13,416 nt of DNA from Albugo candida (taxonomy: Eukaryota; Oomycota; Peronosporomycetes; Albuginales; Albuginaceae): NCBI GenBank assembly GCA_905220665.1, contig CAJNAR010000142.1, positions 1 to 13,416 of the forward strand, given 5' to 3'. The position numbers and the translations under genes are program-made. Position 1 is the stretch's first letter. Every line of letters begins with the position of its first letter. Shown here piece by piece: positions 1 to 8,997 of the stretch. A model generated the notes under the pieces. The model saw nothing but the letters and a program-made list of their open reading frames with translations. It ran no database searches and had not been told where the DNA came from.

Positions 1-190
1 GTCAGACTCGTTCTATTTTATTTGCAGCTATGCATGGGATCACATAACAGATCAGCGCATCTTCAAGGTCACAAAGACGCGAACATGGTTACACATTTCT
101 TTTCAAAAGGTGGCGTGTTTATGAAAGCTTTCTCAGAGAACTTGAGACAGATTGCAGAATTTCAGAATGTTCTTATGCAAGTGGTTTCGC

Positions 191-213
191 TGGGGTCAAT
201 ACATGACACCCCA
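191..213. repeat. Imperfect inverted repeat in the A module (example in unit 1)
   Basis: TGGGGTCA and TGACACCCCA face each other across ATACA. This could form an 8-bp stem with a two-base bulge, or a perfect 6-bp TGGGGT/ACCCCA stem. It recurs in most A modules but is lost in the frame-compatible modules and in units 5 and 18. A 6-bp stem in 645 bp is not far from chance expectation; no function is implied. Confidence 0.5.
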
Positions 214-284
214 AAACTCACGTTTCCTGGTCCCTAGTGAAAAAGGAAAAACACGATGACTGCAAACTTGGGATGGTCGAGTGG

Positions 285-522
285 AATAGATTATCGGATC
301 TCCAAGGTCACAAAGACGCGAACATGGTTACACATTTCTTTCCGAAAGGTGATGTGTTTATGAAAGCCTTCTCAGAGAACTTGAGACAGATTGCAGAATT
401 TCAGAATGTTCTTATGCAAGTGGTTTCGGTGGGGTCAAAACATGACACCCCAAAACTCACGTTTCCTGGTCCCTAGTGAAAAAGGAAAACACGATGACTG
501 CAAACTTGGGATGGTTGAGTGG
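285..522 (+). repeat. A2 module of unit 1
   Basis: Second copy of the A module, 238 bp. It starts after GAGTGG with AATAGATTATCGGATCTCC and ends with the next GAGTGG. The shared core CAAGGTCACAAAGACGCGAAC occurs at 64 in A1 and at 303 in A2, a 239-bp step. A1 and A2 differ mainly at their 5' ends, so A2 is an old internal duplication and not a sequencing artefact. Confidence 0.9.
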
Positions 523-595
523 TCTACGATCAACGTTAGGACATGCTGTGTTCAGAACCATGATTCTCCCACGTAACAATACTGCATATTGAAGC

Positions 596-601
596 ATTAA
601 A
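596..601 (+). promoter_or_regulatory. ATTAAA, possible polyadenylation signal (example in unit 1)
   Basis: ATTAAA lies about 20 bp after the TAA that ends the A-module frame and occurs in every complete unit. ATTAAA is the commonest variant of the animal poly(A) signal. The motif alone is weak evidence. Confidence 0.15.
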
Positions 602-673
602 CATTTTAGACTATCACACACAGAACGAATGTGCTCCTGACCAGTCTTGCAAGCTACGACTTCGGTCTTTCTC

Positions 674-683
674 TTTTATATAC
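674..683 (+). promoter_or_regulatory. TATA-like motif in the B module (example in unit 1)
   Basis: TTTTATATAC recurs in every unit (as ATTATATAC in units 2 and 6). About 30 bp downstream is an ATG (712 in unit 1) that opens a 36-codon frame in typical units. The spacing is compatible with a eukaryotic TATA box, but an AT-rich repeat will contain such motifs by chance and no other promoter element is visible. Confidence 0.15.
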
Positions 684-696
684 CTGACAAAAACCA

Positions 697-720
697 ACCG
701 TCGTTTTCTATATGGACGGT
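697..720. repeat. Inverted repeat ACCGTC/GACGGT in the B module (example in unit 1)
   Basis: A perfect 6-bp stem with a 12-base loop (GTTTTCTATATG) is present in units 1, 8 and 13. Other units have ACAGTC on the left arm, breaking one pair, and unit 15 has ACAGTA. The decay suggests no strong selection to keep the stem. Confidence 0.45.
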
Positions 721-786
721 AATGAAACAGCATATTCGAGACTTAATGTCCTAACATGTGATAACAAAGGAAAACAAAGTAGCCAA

Positions 787-806
787 GTGCAACAACTACT
801 TTGCAC
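787..806. repeat. Inverted repeat GTGCAA/TTGCAC in the B module (example in unit 1)
   Basis: A 6-bp stem with an 8-base loop (9 bases in other units). It is weakened in units 7 and 12 (GTGCACC) and extended to 7 bp in unit 17 (12836-12842 with 12850-12856) by a T-to-G change. Function unknown. Confidence 0.45.
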
Positions 807-883
807 GATACACTTGCGTAGAGCAGTTATATTGTTCATTGGCTTGACTGATGTTTGAGTCTCTATACGAAATCTAGAAAAAG

Positions 884-1589
884 GTCAGACTCGTTCTATT
901 TAATTTGCAGCTATGCATGGGATCACATAACAGATCAGCGCATCTTCAAGGTCACAAAGACGCGAACATGGTTACACATTTCTTTTCAAAAGGTGACGTG
1001 TTTATGAAAGCTTTCTCAGAGAACTTGAGACAGATTGCAGANAATTTCAAAAGGTGACGTGTTTATGAAAGCTTTCTCAGAGAACTTGAGACAGATTGCA
1101 GAATTTCAGAATGTTCTTATGCAAGTGGTTTCGCAGGGGTCAATACATGACACCCCAAAACTCACGTTTCCTGGTCCCTAGTGAAAAAGGAAAACACGAT
1201 GACTGCAAACTTGGGATGGTTGAGTGGTCTACGATCAACGTTAGGACATGCTGTGTTCAGAACCATGATTCTCCCACATAACAATACTGCATATTGAAGC
1301 ATTAAACATTTTAGACTATCACACAAAGAATGAATGTGCTCCTGACCAGTCTTGCGAGCTACGACTTCGCTCTTTCTCTATTATATACCTGACAAAAACC
1401 AACAGTCGTTTTCTATATGGACGGTAATGAAACAGCATATTCAAGACTTAATGTCCTAACATGTGATAACAAAGGAGAACAAAGTAGCCAAGTGCAACAA
1501 ACTACTTTGCACGATACACTTGCGTAGAGCAGTTATATTGTTCATTGGCTTGACTGATGTTTGAGTCTCTATACGAAATCTAGAAATAG
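884..1589 (+). repeat. Unit 2, short form with a 61-bp internal duplication
   Basis: S unit enlarged to 706 bp, exactly 645 plus 61. The A module is partly repeated around N1042. The polypyrimidine stretch before TTTGCAG is altered here (TTTAATTTGCAG), the A module reads TTTCGCAGGGG instead of TTTCGCTGGGG, and the TATA-like stretch reads CTCTATTATATACC, a variant shared with unit 6. Confidence 0.92.
984..1105 (+). repeat. 61-bp direct duplication flanking an ambiguous base
   Basis: The segment from CAAAAGGTGACGTG to GACAGATTGCAG occurs twice with a 61-bp offset (C987 matches C1048). The junction reads GCAGANAATTTCAAAAGG, with N at 1042. The join can be explained through the shared TTTC of GCAGAATTTC and TTTCTTTTC. 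No other unit has it. Because the only uncalled base in the window lies at this junction, an assembly or base-calling join is as likely as a real slippage duplication. Confidence 0.85.
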
Positions 1590-2235
1590 GTCAGACTCGT
1601 TCTATTTTATTTGCAGCTATGCATGGGATCACATAACAGATCAGCGCATCTTCAAGGTCCACAAAGACGCGAACATGGTTACACATTTCTTTCCGAAAGG
1701 TGACGTGTTTATGGAAGCTTTCTCAGAGAACTTGAGACAGATTGCAGAATTGGAAATATTCTAATGCAAGTGGTTTCGCTGGGGTCAATACATGACACCC
1801 CAAAACTCATGTTTCCTGGTCCCTAGTGAAAAAGGAAAAACACGATGACTGCAAACTTGGGATGGTTGAGTGGTCTACGATCAACGTTAGGACATGCTGT
1901 GTTCAGAACCATGATTCTCCCACATAACAATACTGCATATTGAAGCATTAAACATTTTAGACTATCACACAAAGAATGAATGTGCTCCTGACCAGTCTTG
2001 CGAGCTACGACTTCGCTCTTTCTCTTTTATATACCTGACAAAAACCAACAGTCGTTTTCTATATGGACGGTAATGAAACAGCATATTCGAGACTTAATGT
2101 CCTAACATGTGATAACAAAGGAAAACAAAGTAGCCAAGTGCAACAAACTACTTTGCACGATACACTTGCGTAGAGCAGTTATATTGTTCATTGGCTTGAC
2201 TGATGTTTGAGTCTCTATACGAAATCTAGAAAAAG
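1590..2235 (+). repeat. Unit 3, short form with an extra C
   Basis: S unit of 646 bp. An extra C at 1659/1660 (AAGGTCCACAAAG) is unique in the window, and one T is missing at GAATTGGAAATATTC. Its A module is of the TTCCGAAAGG / ATGGAAGCTT kind usually seen in A2, yet it sits in the A1 position. This suggests transfer of sequence from A2 to A1, or deletion of an A1-A2 segment by unequal exchange. Confidence 0.93.
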
Positions 2236-2880
2236 GTCAGACTCGTTCTATTTTATTTGCAGCTATGCATGGGATCACATAACAGATCAGCGCATCTTCA
2301 AGGTCACAAAGACGCGAACATGGTTACACATTTCTTTTCAAAAGGTGACGTGTTTATGAAAGCTTTCTCAGAGAACTTGAGACAGATTGCAGAATTTGGA
2401 AATATTCTAATGCAAGTGGTTTCGCTGGGGTCAATACATGACACCCCAAAACTCACGTTTCCTGGTCCCTAGTGAAAAAGGAAAAACACGATGACTGCAA
2501 ACTTGGGATGGTTGAGTGGTCTACGATCAACGTTAGGACATGCTGTGTTCAGAACCATGATTCTCCCACATAACAATACTGCATATTGAAGCATTAAACA
2601 TTTAGACTATCACAAAAAGAATGAATGTGCTCCTGACCAGTCTTGCGAGCTACGACTTCGCTCTTTCTCTTTTATATACCTGACAAAAACCAACAGTCGT
2701 TTTCTATATGGACGGTAATGAAACAGCATATTCGAGACTTAATGTCCTAACATGTGATAACAAAGGAAAACAAAGTAGCCAAGTGCAACAAACTACTTTG
2801 CACGATACACTTGCGTAGAGCAGTTATATTGTTCATTGGCTTGACTGATGTTTGAGTCTCTATACGAAATCTAGAAAAAG
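2236..2880 (+). repeat. Unit 4, short form
   Basis: S unit of 645 bp. The A module combines the TTTTCAAAAGG 5' block with the TTTGGAAATATTCTAATG 3' block. One T is missing in AAACATTTAGAC near 2597, and CACAAAAAGAATG replaces CACACAAAGAATG. The tail end is of the alpha kind (CACGATAC, GTTCATTGGCTTG). Confidence 0.94.
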
Positions 2881-3525
2881 GTCAGACTCGTTCTATTTTA
2901 TTTGCAGCTATGCATGGGATCACATAACAGATCAGCGCATCTTCAAGGTCACAAAGACGCGAACATGGTTACACATTTCTTTTCAAAAGGTGACGTGTTT
3001 ATGAAAGCTTTCTCAGAGAACTTGAGACAGATTGCAGAATTTGGAAATATTCTAATGCAAGTGGTTTCGCTGGGGTCAATACATGACATCTCAAACTCAC
3101 GTTTCCTGGTCCCTAGTGAAAAAGGAAAAACACGATGACTGCAAACTTGGGATGGTTGAGTGGTCTACGATCAACGTTAGGACATGCTGTGTTCAGAACC
3201 ATGATTCTCCCACATAACAATACTGCATATTGAAGCATTAAACATTTTAGACTATCACACAAAGAATGAATGTGCTCCTGACCAGTCTTGCGAGCTACGA
3301 CTTCGCTCTTTCTCTTTTATATACCTGACAAAAACCAACAGTCGTTTTCTATATGGACGGTAATGAAACATCATATTCAAGACTTAATGTCCTAACATGT
3401 GATAACAAAGGAAAACAAAGTAGCCAAGTGCAACAAACTACTTTGCACAATACACTTGCGTAGAGCAGTTATATAGTTAATTGGATTGACTGATGTTTGA
3501 GTCTCTATACGAAATCTAGAAATAG
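2881..3525 (+). repeat. Unit 5, short form
   Basis: S unit of 645 bp. Its A module matches unit 4 up to the end of the TGGGGTCAATACATGACA block, then switches to ATCTCAAACTCACG, an allele otherwise found in units 11, 16 and 17. The tail is of the beta kind (CACAATAC, AGTTAATTGGATTG) and has AACATCATATTCAAG. The mix of blocks shows recombination between units. Confidence 0.94.
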
Positions 3526-4409
3526 GTCAGACTCGTTCTATTTTATTTGCAGCTATGCATGGGATCACATAACAGATCAGCGGATCTTCAAGGTCACAAA
3601 GACGCGAACATGGTTACACATTTCTTTTCGAAAGGTGACGTGTTTATGAAAGCCTTCTCAGAGAACTTGAGACAGATTGCAGAATTTCAGAATGTTCTTA
3701 TGCAAGTGGTTTCGCTGGGGTCAATACATGACACCCCAAAACTCATGTTTCCTGGTCCCTAGTGCAAAAGGAAAAACACGATGACTGCAAACTTGGGATG
3801 GTCGAGTGGAATAGATCATCGGATCTCCAAGGTCACAAAGACGCGAACATCGTTACACATTTCTTTCCGAAAGGTGACGTGTTTATGGAAGCTTTCTCAG
3901 AGAACTTGAGACAGATTGCAGAATTTGGAAATATTCTAATGCAAGTGGTTTCGCTGGGGTCAATACATGACACCCCAAAACTCACGTTTCCTGGTCCCTA
4001 GTGAAAAAGGAAAACACGATGACTGCAAACTTGGGATGTTTGAGTGGTCTACGATCAACGTTAGGACATGCTGTGTTCAGAACCATGATTCTCCCACATA
4101 ACAATACTGCATATTGAAGCATTAAACATTTTAGACTATCACACAAAGAATGAATGTGCTCCTGACCAGTCTTGCGAGCTACGACTTCGCTCTTTCTCTA
4201 TTATATACCTGACAAAAACCAACAGTCGTTTTCTATATGGACGGTAATGAAACATCATATTCAAGACTTAATGTCCTAACATGTGCTAACAAAGGAAAAC
4301 AAAGTAGCCAAGTGCAACAAACTACTTTGCACGATACACTTGCGTAGAGCAGTTATATTGTTCATTGGCTTGACTGATGTTTGAGTCTCTATACGAAATC
4401 TAGAAAAAG
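3526..4409 (+). repeat. Unit 6, long form
   Basis: L unit of 884 bp. A1 has GCGGATCTTCAAGG and CCCTAGTGCAAAAGG, the alleles of units 8 and 13. A2 has CATCGTTACAC, TTCCGAAAGG and TTTGGAAATATTC. The tail is alpha type with the CTCTATTATATACC variant also seen in unit 2, and GTGCTAACAAAGG replaces GTGATAACAAAGG. GGGATGTTTGAGTGG near 4035 is a private change. Confidence 0.94.
3810..4047 (+). repeat. A2 module of unit 6
   Basis: Second A module, 238 bp, between two GAGTGG boundaries. It begins AATAGATCATCGGATCTCC, the CATC variant also found in units 8 and 13. Confidence 0.9.
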
Positions 4410-5054
4410 GTCAGACTCGTTCTATTTTATTTGCAGCTATGCATGGGATCACATAACAGATCAGCGCATCTTCAAGGTCACAAAGACGCGAACATGGTTA
4501 CACATTTCTTTTCAAAAGGTGACGTGTTTATGAAAGCTTTCTCAGAGAACTTGAGACAGATTGCAGAGTTTGGAAATATTCTAATGCAAGTGGTTTCGCT
4601 GGGGTCAATACATGACACCCCAAAACTCACGTTTCCTGGTCCCTAGTGAAAAAGGAAAACACGATGACTGCAAACTTGGGATGGTTGAGTGGTCTACGAT
4701 CAACGTTAGGACATGCTGTGTTCAGAACCATGATTCTCCCACATAACAATACTGCATATTGAAGCATTAAACATTTTAGACTATCACACAAAGAATGAAT
4801 GTGCTCCTGACCAGTCTTGCGAGCTACGACTTCGCTCTTTCTCTTTTATATACCTGACAAAAACCAACAGTCGTTTTCTATATGGACGGTAATGAAACAT
4901 CATATTCAAGACTTAATGTCCTAACATGTGATAACAAAGGAAAACAAAGAAGCCAAGTGCACCAAACTACTTTGCACAATACACTTGCGTAGAGCCGTTA
5001 TATAGTTAATTGGATTGACTGATGTTTGAGTCTCTATACGAAATCTAGAAATAG
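4410..5054 (+). repeat. Unit 7, short form
   Basis: S unit of 645 bp. The A module has TTTTCAAAAGG and TTTGGAAATATTC with a private G in GCAGAGTTTGG. The tail has AGAAGCCAAGTGCACC and AGCCGTTATATAG, shared with unit 12. From 4575 onward it starts the first copy of the higher-order repeat. Confidence 0.94.
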
Positions 5055-5938
5055 GTTAGACTCGTTCTATTTTATTTGCAGCTATGCATGGGATCACATA
5101 ACAGATCAGCGGATCTTCAAGGTCACAAAGACGCGAACATGGTTACACATTTCTTTTCGAAAGGTGACGTGTTTATGAAAGCCTTCTCAGAGAACTTGAG
5201 ACAGATTGCAGAATTTCAGAATGTTCTTATGCAAGTGGTTTCGCTGGGGTCAATACATGACACCCCAAAACTCATGTTTCCTGGTCCCTAGTGCAAAAGG
5301 AAAAACACGATGACTGCAAACTTGGGATGGTCGAGTGGAATAGATCATCGGATCTCCAAGGTCACAAAGACGCGAACATCGTTACACATTTCTTTTCGAA
5401 AGGTGACGTGTTTATGAAAGCCTTCTCAGAGAACTTGAGACAGATTGCAGAATTTCAGAATGTTCTTATGCAAGTGGTTTCGCTGGGGTCAATACATGAC
5501 ACCCCAAAACTCATGTTTCCTGGTCCCTAGTGCAAAAGGAAAACACGATGACTGCAAACTTGGGATGGTTGAGTGGTCTACGATCAACGTTAGGACATGC
5601 TGTGTTCAGAACCATGATTCTCCCACATAACAATACTGCATATTGAAGCATTAAACATTTTAGACTATCACACACAGAACGAATGTGCTCCTGACCAGTC
5701 TTGCAAGCTACGGCTTCGCTCTTTCTCTTTTATATACCTGACAAAAACCAACCGTCGTTTTCTATATGGACGGTAATGAAACAGCATATTCGAGACTTAA
5801 TGTCCTAACATGTGATAACAAAGGAAAACAAAGTAGCCAAGTGCAACAAACAACTTTGCACGATACACTTGCGTAGAGCAGTTATATTGTTCATTGGCTT
5901 GACTGATGTTTGAGTCTCTATACGAAATCTAGAAAAAG
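5055..5938 (+). repeat. Unit 8, long form
   Basis: L unit of 884 bp that begins GTTAGACTCG, an allele shared only with unit 13. A1 and A2 are identical over 163 bases, from GTTACAC at 5142 and 5381 to AAGGAAAA, which is not the case in most other L units. The tail has CACACAGAACGAATG, CTACGGCTTCGC, ACCGTCG and CAAACAACTTTGCAC. Confidence 0.94.
5339..5576 (+). repeat. A2 module of unit 8, converted by A1
   Basis: Second A module, 238 bp. Its 5' part keeps the A2 signature (AATAGATCATCGGATCTCC, CATCGTT). From 5381 it is identical to A1, including TTTTCGAAAGG, ATGAAAGCC and CCCTAGTGCAAAAGG, where other A2 modules have TTCCGAAAGG and ATGGAAGCTT. This is what a short gene-conversion tract would leave. 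Confidence 0.88.
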
Positions 5939-6584
5939 GTCAGACTCGTTCTATTTTATTTGCAGCTATGCATGGGATCACATAACAGATCAGCGCATCT
6001 TCAAGGTCACAAAGACGCGAACATGGTTACACATTTCTTTTCAAAAGGTGACGTGTTTATGAAAGCTTTCTCAGAGAACTTGAGACAGATTGCAGAATTT
6101 CAGAATGTTCTTATGCAAGTGGTTTCGCTGGGGTCAATACATGACACCCCAAAACTCACGTTTCCTGGTCCCTAGTGAAAAAGGAAAAACACGATGACTG
6201 CAAACTTGGGATGGTTGAGTGGTCTACGATCAACGTTAGGACATGCTGTGTTCAGAACCATGATTCTCCCACATAACAATACTGCATATTGAAGCATTAA
6301 ACATTTTAGACTATCACAAAAAGAATGAATGTGCTCCTGACCAGTCTTGCGAGCTACGACTTCGCTCTTTCTCTTTTATATACCTGACAAAAACCAACAG
6401 TCGTTTTCTATATGGACGGTAATGAAACAGCATATTCAAGACTTAATGTCCTAACATGTGATAACAAAGGAGAACAAAGTAGCCAAGTGCAACAAACTAC
6501 TTTGCACAATACACTTGCGTAGAGCCGTTATATAGTTAATTGGATTGACTGATGTTTGAGTCTCTATACGAAATCTAGAAATAG
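5939..6584 (+). repeat. Unit 9, short form
   Basis: S unit of 646 bp. TTTTCAAAAGG and TTTCAGAATGTTC in the A module, CACAAAAAGAATG and GGAGAACAAAG in the tail, beta-type end with AGCCGTTATATAG. Near-identical to unit 14; I see one difference (AGCCG versus AGCAG). Confidence 0.94.
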
Positions 6585-7230
6585 GTCAGACTCGTTCTAT
6601 TTTATTTGCAGCTATGCATGGGATCACATAACAGATCAGCGCATCTTCAAGGTCACAAAGACGCGAACATGGTTACACATTTCTTTTCGAAAGGTGACGT
6701 GTTTGTGAAAGCCTTCTCAGAGAACTTGAGACAGATTGCAGAATTTCAGATTGTTCTTATGCAAGTGGTTTCGCTGGGGTCAATACATGAAACCCCAAAA
6801 CTCACGTTTCCTGGTCCCTAGTGAAAAAGGAAAAACACGATGACTGCAAACTTGGGATGGTTGAGTGGTCTACGATCAACGTTAGGACATGCTGTGTTCA
6901 GAACCATGATTCTCCCACATAACAATACTGCATATTGAAGCATTAAACATTTTAGACTATCACACAAAGAATGAATGTGCTCCTGACCAGTCTTGCGAGC
7001 TACGACTTCGCTCTTTCTCTTTTATATACCTGACAAAAACCAACAGTCGTTTTCTATATGGACGGTTATGAAACAGCATATTCAAGACTTAATGTCCTAA
7101 CATGTGATAACAAAGGAAAACAAAGTAGCCAAGTGCAACAAACTACTTTGCACAATACACTTGCGTAGAGCAGTTATATAGTTAATTGGATTGACTGATG
7201 TTTGAGTCTCTATACGAAATCTAGAGAAAG
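6585..7230 (+). repeat. Unit 10, short form
   Basis: S unit of 646 bp with GTGTTTGTGAAAGCC (removing the internal ATG), TTTCAGATTGTTC, ATGAAACCCC, GGACGGTTATG and a CTAGAGAAAGG end. These alleles are shared with unit 15 and partly with unit 12. Confidence 0.94.
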
Positions 7231-8113
7231 GTCAGACTCGTTCTATTTTATTTGCAGCTATGCATGGGATCACATAACAGATCAGCGCATCTTCAAGGTC
7301 ACAAAGACGCGAACATGGTTACACATTTCTTTTCGAAAGGTGACGTGTTTATGAAAGCCTTCTCAGAGAACTTGAGACAGATTGCAGAATTTCAGAATGT
7401 TCTTATGCAAGTGGTTTCGCTGGGGTCAATACATGACACCCCAAAACTCATGTTTCCTGGTCCCTAGTGAAAAAGGAAAAACACGATGACTGCAAACTTG
7501 GGATGGTTGAGTGGAATAGATGATCGGATCTCCAAGGTCACAAAGACGCGAACATGGTTACACATTTCTTTCCGAAAGGTGACGTGTTTATGGAAGCTTT
7601 CTCAGAGAACTTGAGACAGATTGCAGAATCTGCGAATATTCTAATGCAAGTGGTTAGCTGGGGTCAATACATGACATCTCAAACTCACGTTTCCTGGTCC
7701 CTAGTGAAAAAGGAAAAACACGATGACTGCAAACTTGGGATGGTTGAGTGGTCTACGATCAACGTTAGGACATGCTGTGTTCAGAACCATGATTCTCCCA
7801 CATAACAATACTGCATATTGAAGCATTAAACATTTTAGACTATCACAAAAAGAATGAATGTGCTCCTGACCAGTCTTGCGAGCTACGACTTCGCTCTTTC
7901 TCTTTTATATACCTGACAAAAACCAACAGTCGTTTTCTATATGGACGGTAATGAAACAGCATATTCAAGACTTAATTTCCTAACATGTGATAACAAAGGA
8001 AAACAAAGTAGCCAAGTGCAACAAACTACTTTGCACGATACACTTGCGTAGAGCAGTTATATTGTTCATTGGCTTGACTGATGTTTGAGTCTCTATACGA
8101 AATCTAGAAATAG
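7231..8113 (+). repeat. Unit 11, long form with a 237-bp A2
   Basis: L unit of 883 bp. The A1-A2 junction reads GGTTGAGTGGAATAGATGATCGG, combining the T of terminal A modules with an A2 start. A2 carries GGTTAGCTGGGG and ACATCTCAAAC, which open the reading frame. The tail has ACTTAATTTCC. It pairs with unit 16. Confidence 0.94.
7515..7751 (+). repeat. A2 module of unit 11, frame-compatible form
   Basis: A2 of 237 bp, exactly 79 codons. The form GTGGTTAGCTGGGG lacks one base relative to GTGGTTTCGCTGGGG, and ATCTCAAACTC lacks one relative to ACCCCAAAACTC. The frame is therefore open from 7554 to 7805 (83 codons) and continues into the start of the B module until TAA. Confidence 0.88.
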
Positions 8114-8997
8114 GTCAGACTCGTTCTATTTTATTTGCAGCTATGCATGGGATCACATAACAGATCAGCGCATCTTCAAGGTCACAAAGACGCGAACATG
8201 GTTACACATTTCTTTTCGAAAGGTGACGTGTTTATGAAAGCCTTCTCAGAGAACTTGAGACAGATTGCAGAATTTCAGATTGTTCTTATGCAAGTGGTTT
8301 CGCTGGGGTCAATACATGAAACCCCAAAACTCACGTTTCCTGGTCCCTAGTGAAAAAGGAAAAACACGATGACTGCAAACTTGGGATGGTCGAGTGGAAT
8401 AGATTATCGGATCTCCAAGGTCACAAAGACGCGAACATCGTTACACATTTCTTTCCGAAAGGTGACGTGTTTATGGAAGCTTTCTCAGAGAACTTGAGAC
8501 AGATTGCAGAATCTGCGAATATTCTAATGCAAGTGGTTTCGCTGGGGTCAATACATGACACCCCAAAACTCACGTTTCCTGGTCCCTAGTGAAAAAGGAA
8601 AACACGATGACTGCAAACTTGGGATGGTTGAGTGGTCTACGATCAACGTTAGGACATGCTGTGTTCAGAACCATGATTCTCCCACATAACAATACTGCAT
8701 ATTGAAGCATTAAACATTTTAGACTATCACACAAAGAATGAATGTGCTCCTGACCAGTCTTGCGAGCTACGACTTCGCTCTTTCTCTTTTATATACCTGA
8801 CAAAAACCAACAGTCGTTTTCTATATGGACGGTAATGAAACATCATATTCAAGACTTAATGTCCTAACATGTGATAACAAAGGAAAACAAAGAAGCCAAG
8901 TGCACCAAACTACTTTGCACAATACACTTGCGTAGAGCCGTTATATAGTTAATTGGATTGACTGATGTTTGAGTCTCTATACGAAATCTAGAAATAG
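8114..8997 (+). repeat. Unit 12, long form; junction of the two higher-order copies
   Basis: L unit of 884 bp. Its A1 and the first part of A2 align with unit 17, and everything from 8518 aligns with unit 7. The switch point lies inside A2, where unequal crossing-over between unit 7 and unit 12 type modules would create the five-unit duplication. Confidence 0.93.
8398..8635 (+). repeat. A2 module of unit 12
   Basis: Second A module, 238 bp, starting AATAGATTATCGG and carrying ATCTGCGAATATTC. Position 8518 inside it is the start of the second higher-order copy. Confidence 0.9.

Larger units (their letters stand above)
1..883 (+). repeat. Unit 1, long form (A1-A2-B)
   Basis: Complete L unit of 883 bp if the window edge is taken as the unit edge. 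It carries private variants in both A modules (GGTGGCGTG near 111 and GGTGATGTG near 348 instead of GGTGACGTG). Its tail shares rarer alleles with units 8 and 13: CACACAGAACGAATG, GCAAGCTACG and ACCGTCG. One A is missing in the tail (GTGCAACAACTAC near 787), which changes the downstream frame. With units 8 and 13 it forms a distinct tail lineage. Confidence 0.93.
4575..8517 (+). repeat. Higher-order repeat, first copy (3943 bp)
   Basis: This block spans the end of unit 7's A module, units 8-11 and most of unit 12. It matches 8518 onward at a constant 3943-bp offset: 4641 to 8584, 5055 to 8998, 5939 to 9882, 6585 to 10528, and 7231 to 11173 (3942 there). Units pair as 8/13, 9/14, 10/15 and 11/16, including rare alleles such as GTTAGACTCG, GTGTTTGTGAAAG, GGACGGTTATG and ACTTAATTTCC. 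The left edge is the point where unit 7 GGAAATATTC departs from unit 12 GCGAATATTC. Confidence 0.9.

Noticed and set aside
22..476. 71- and 79-codon plus-strand frames repeated in nearly all units
   Set aside because: They are the same A-module frame in each copy, often dependent on a TTG start within TTTGCAG. One- and two-base indels break the frame freely between copies and no known domain is visible, so I do not call them genes.
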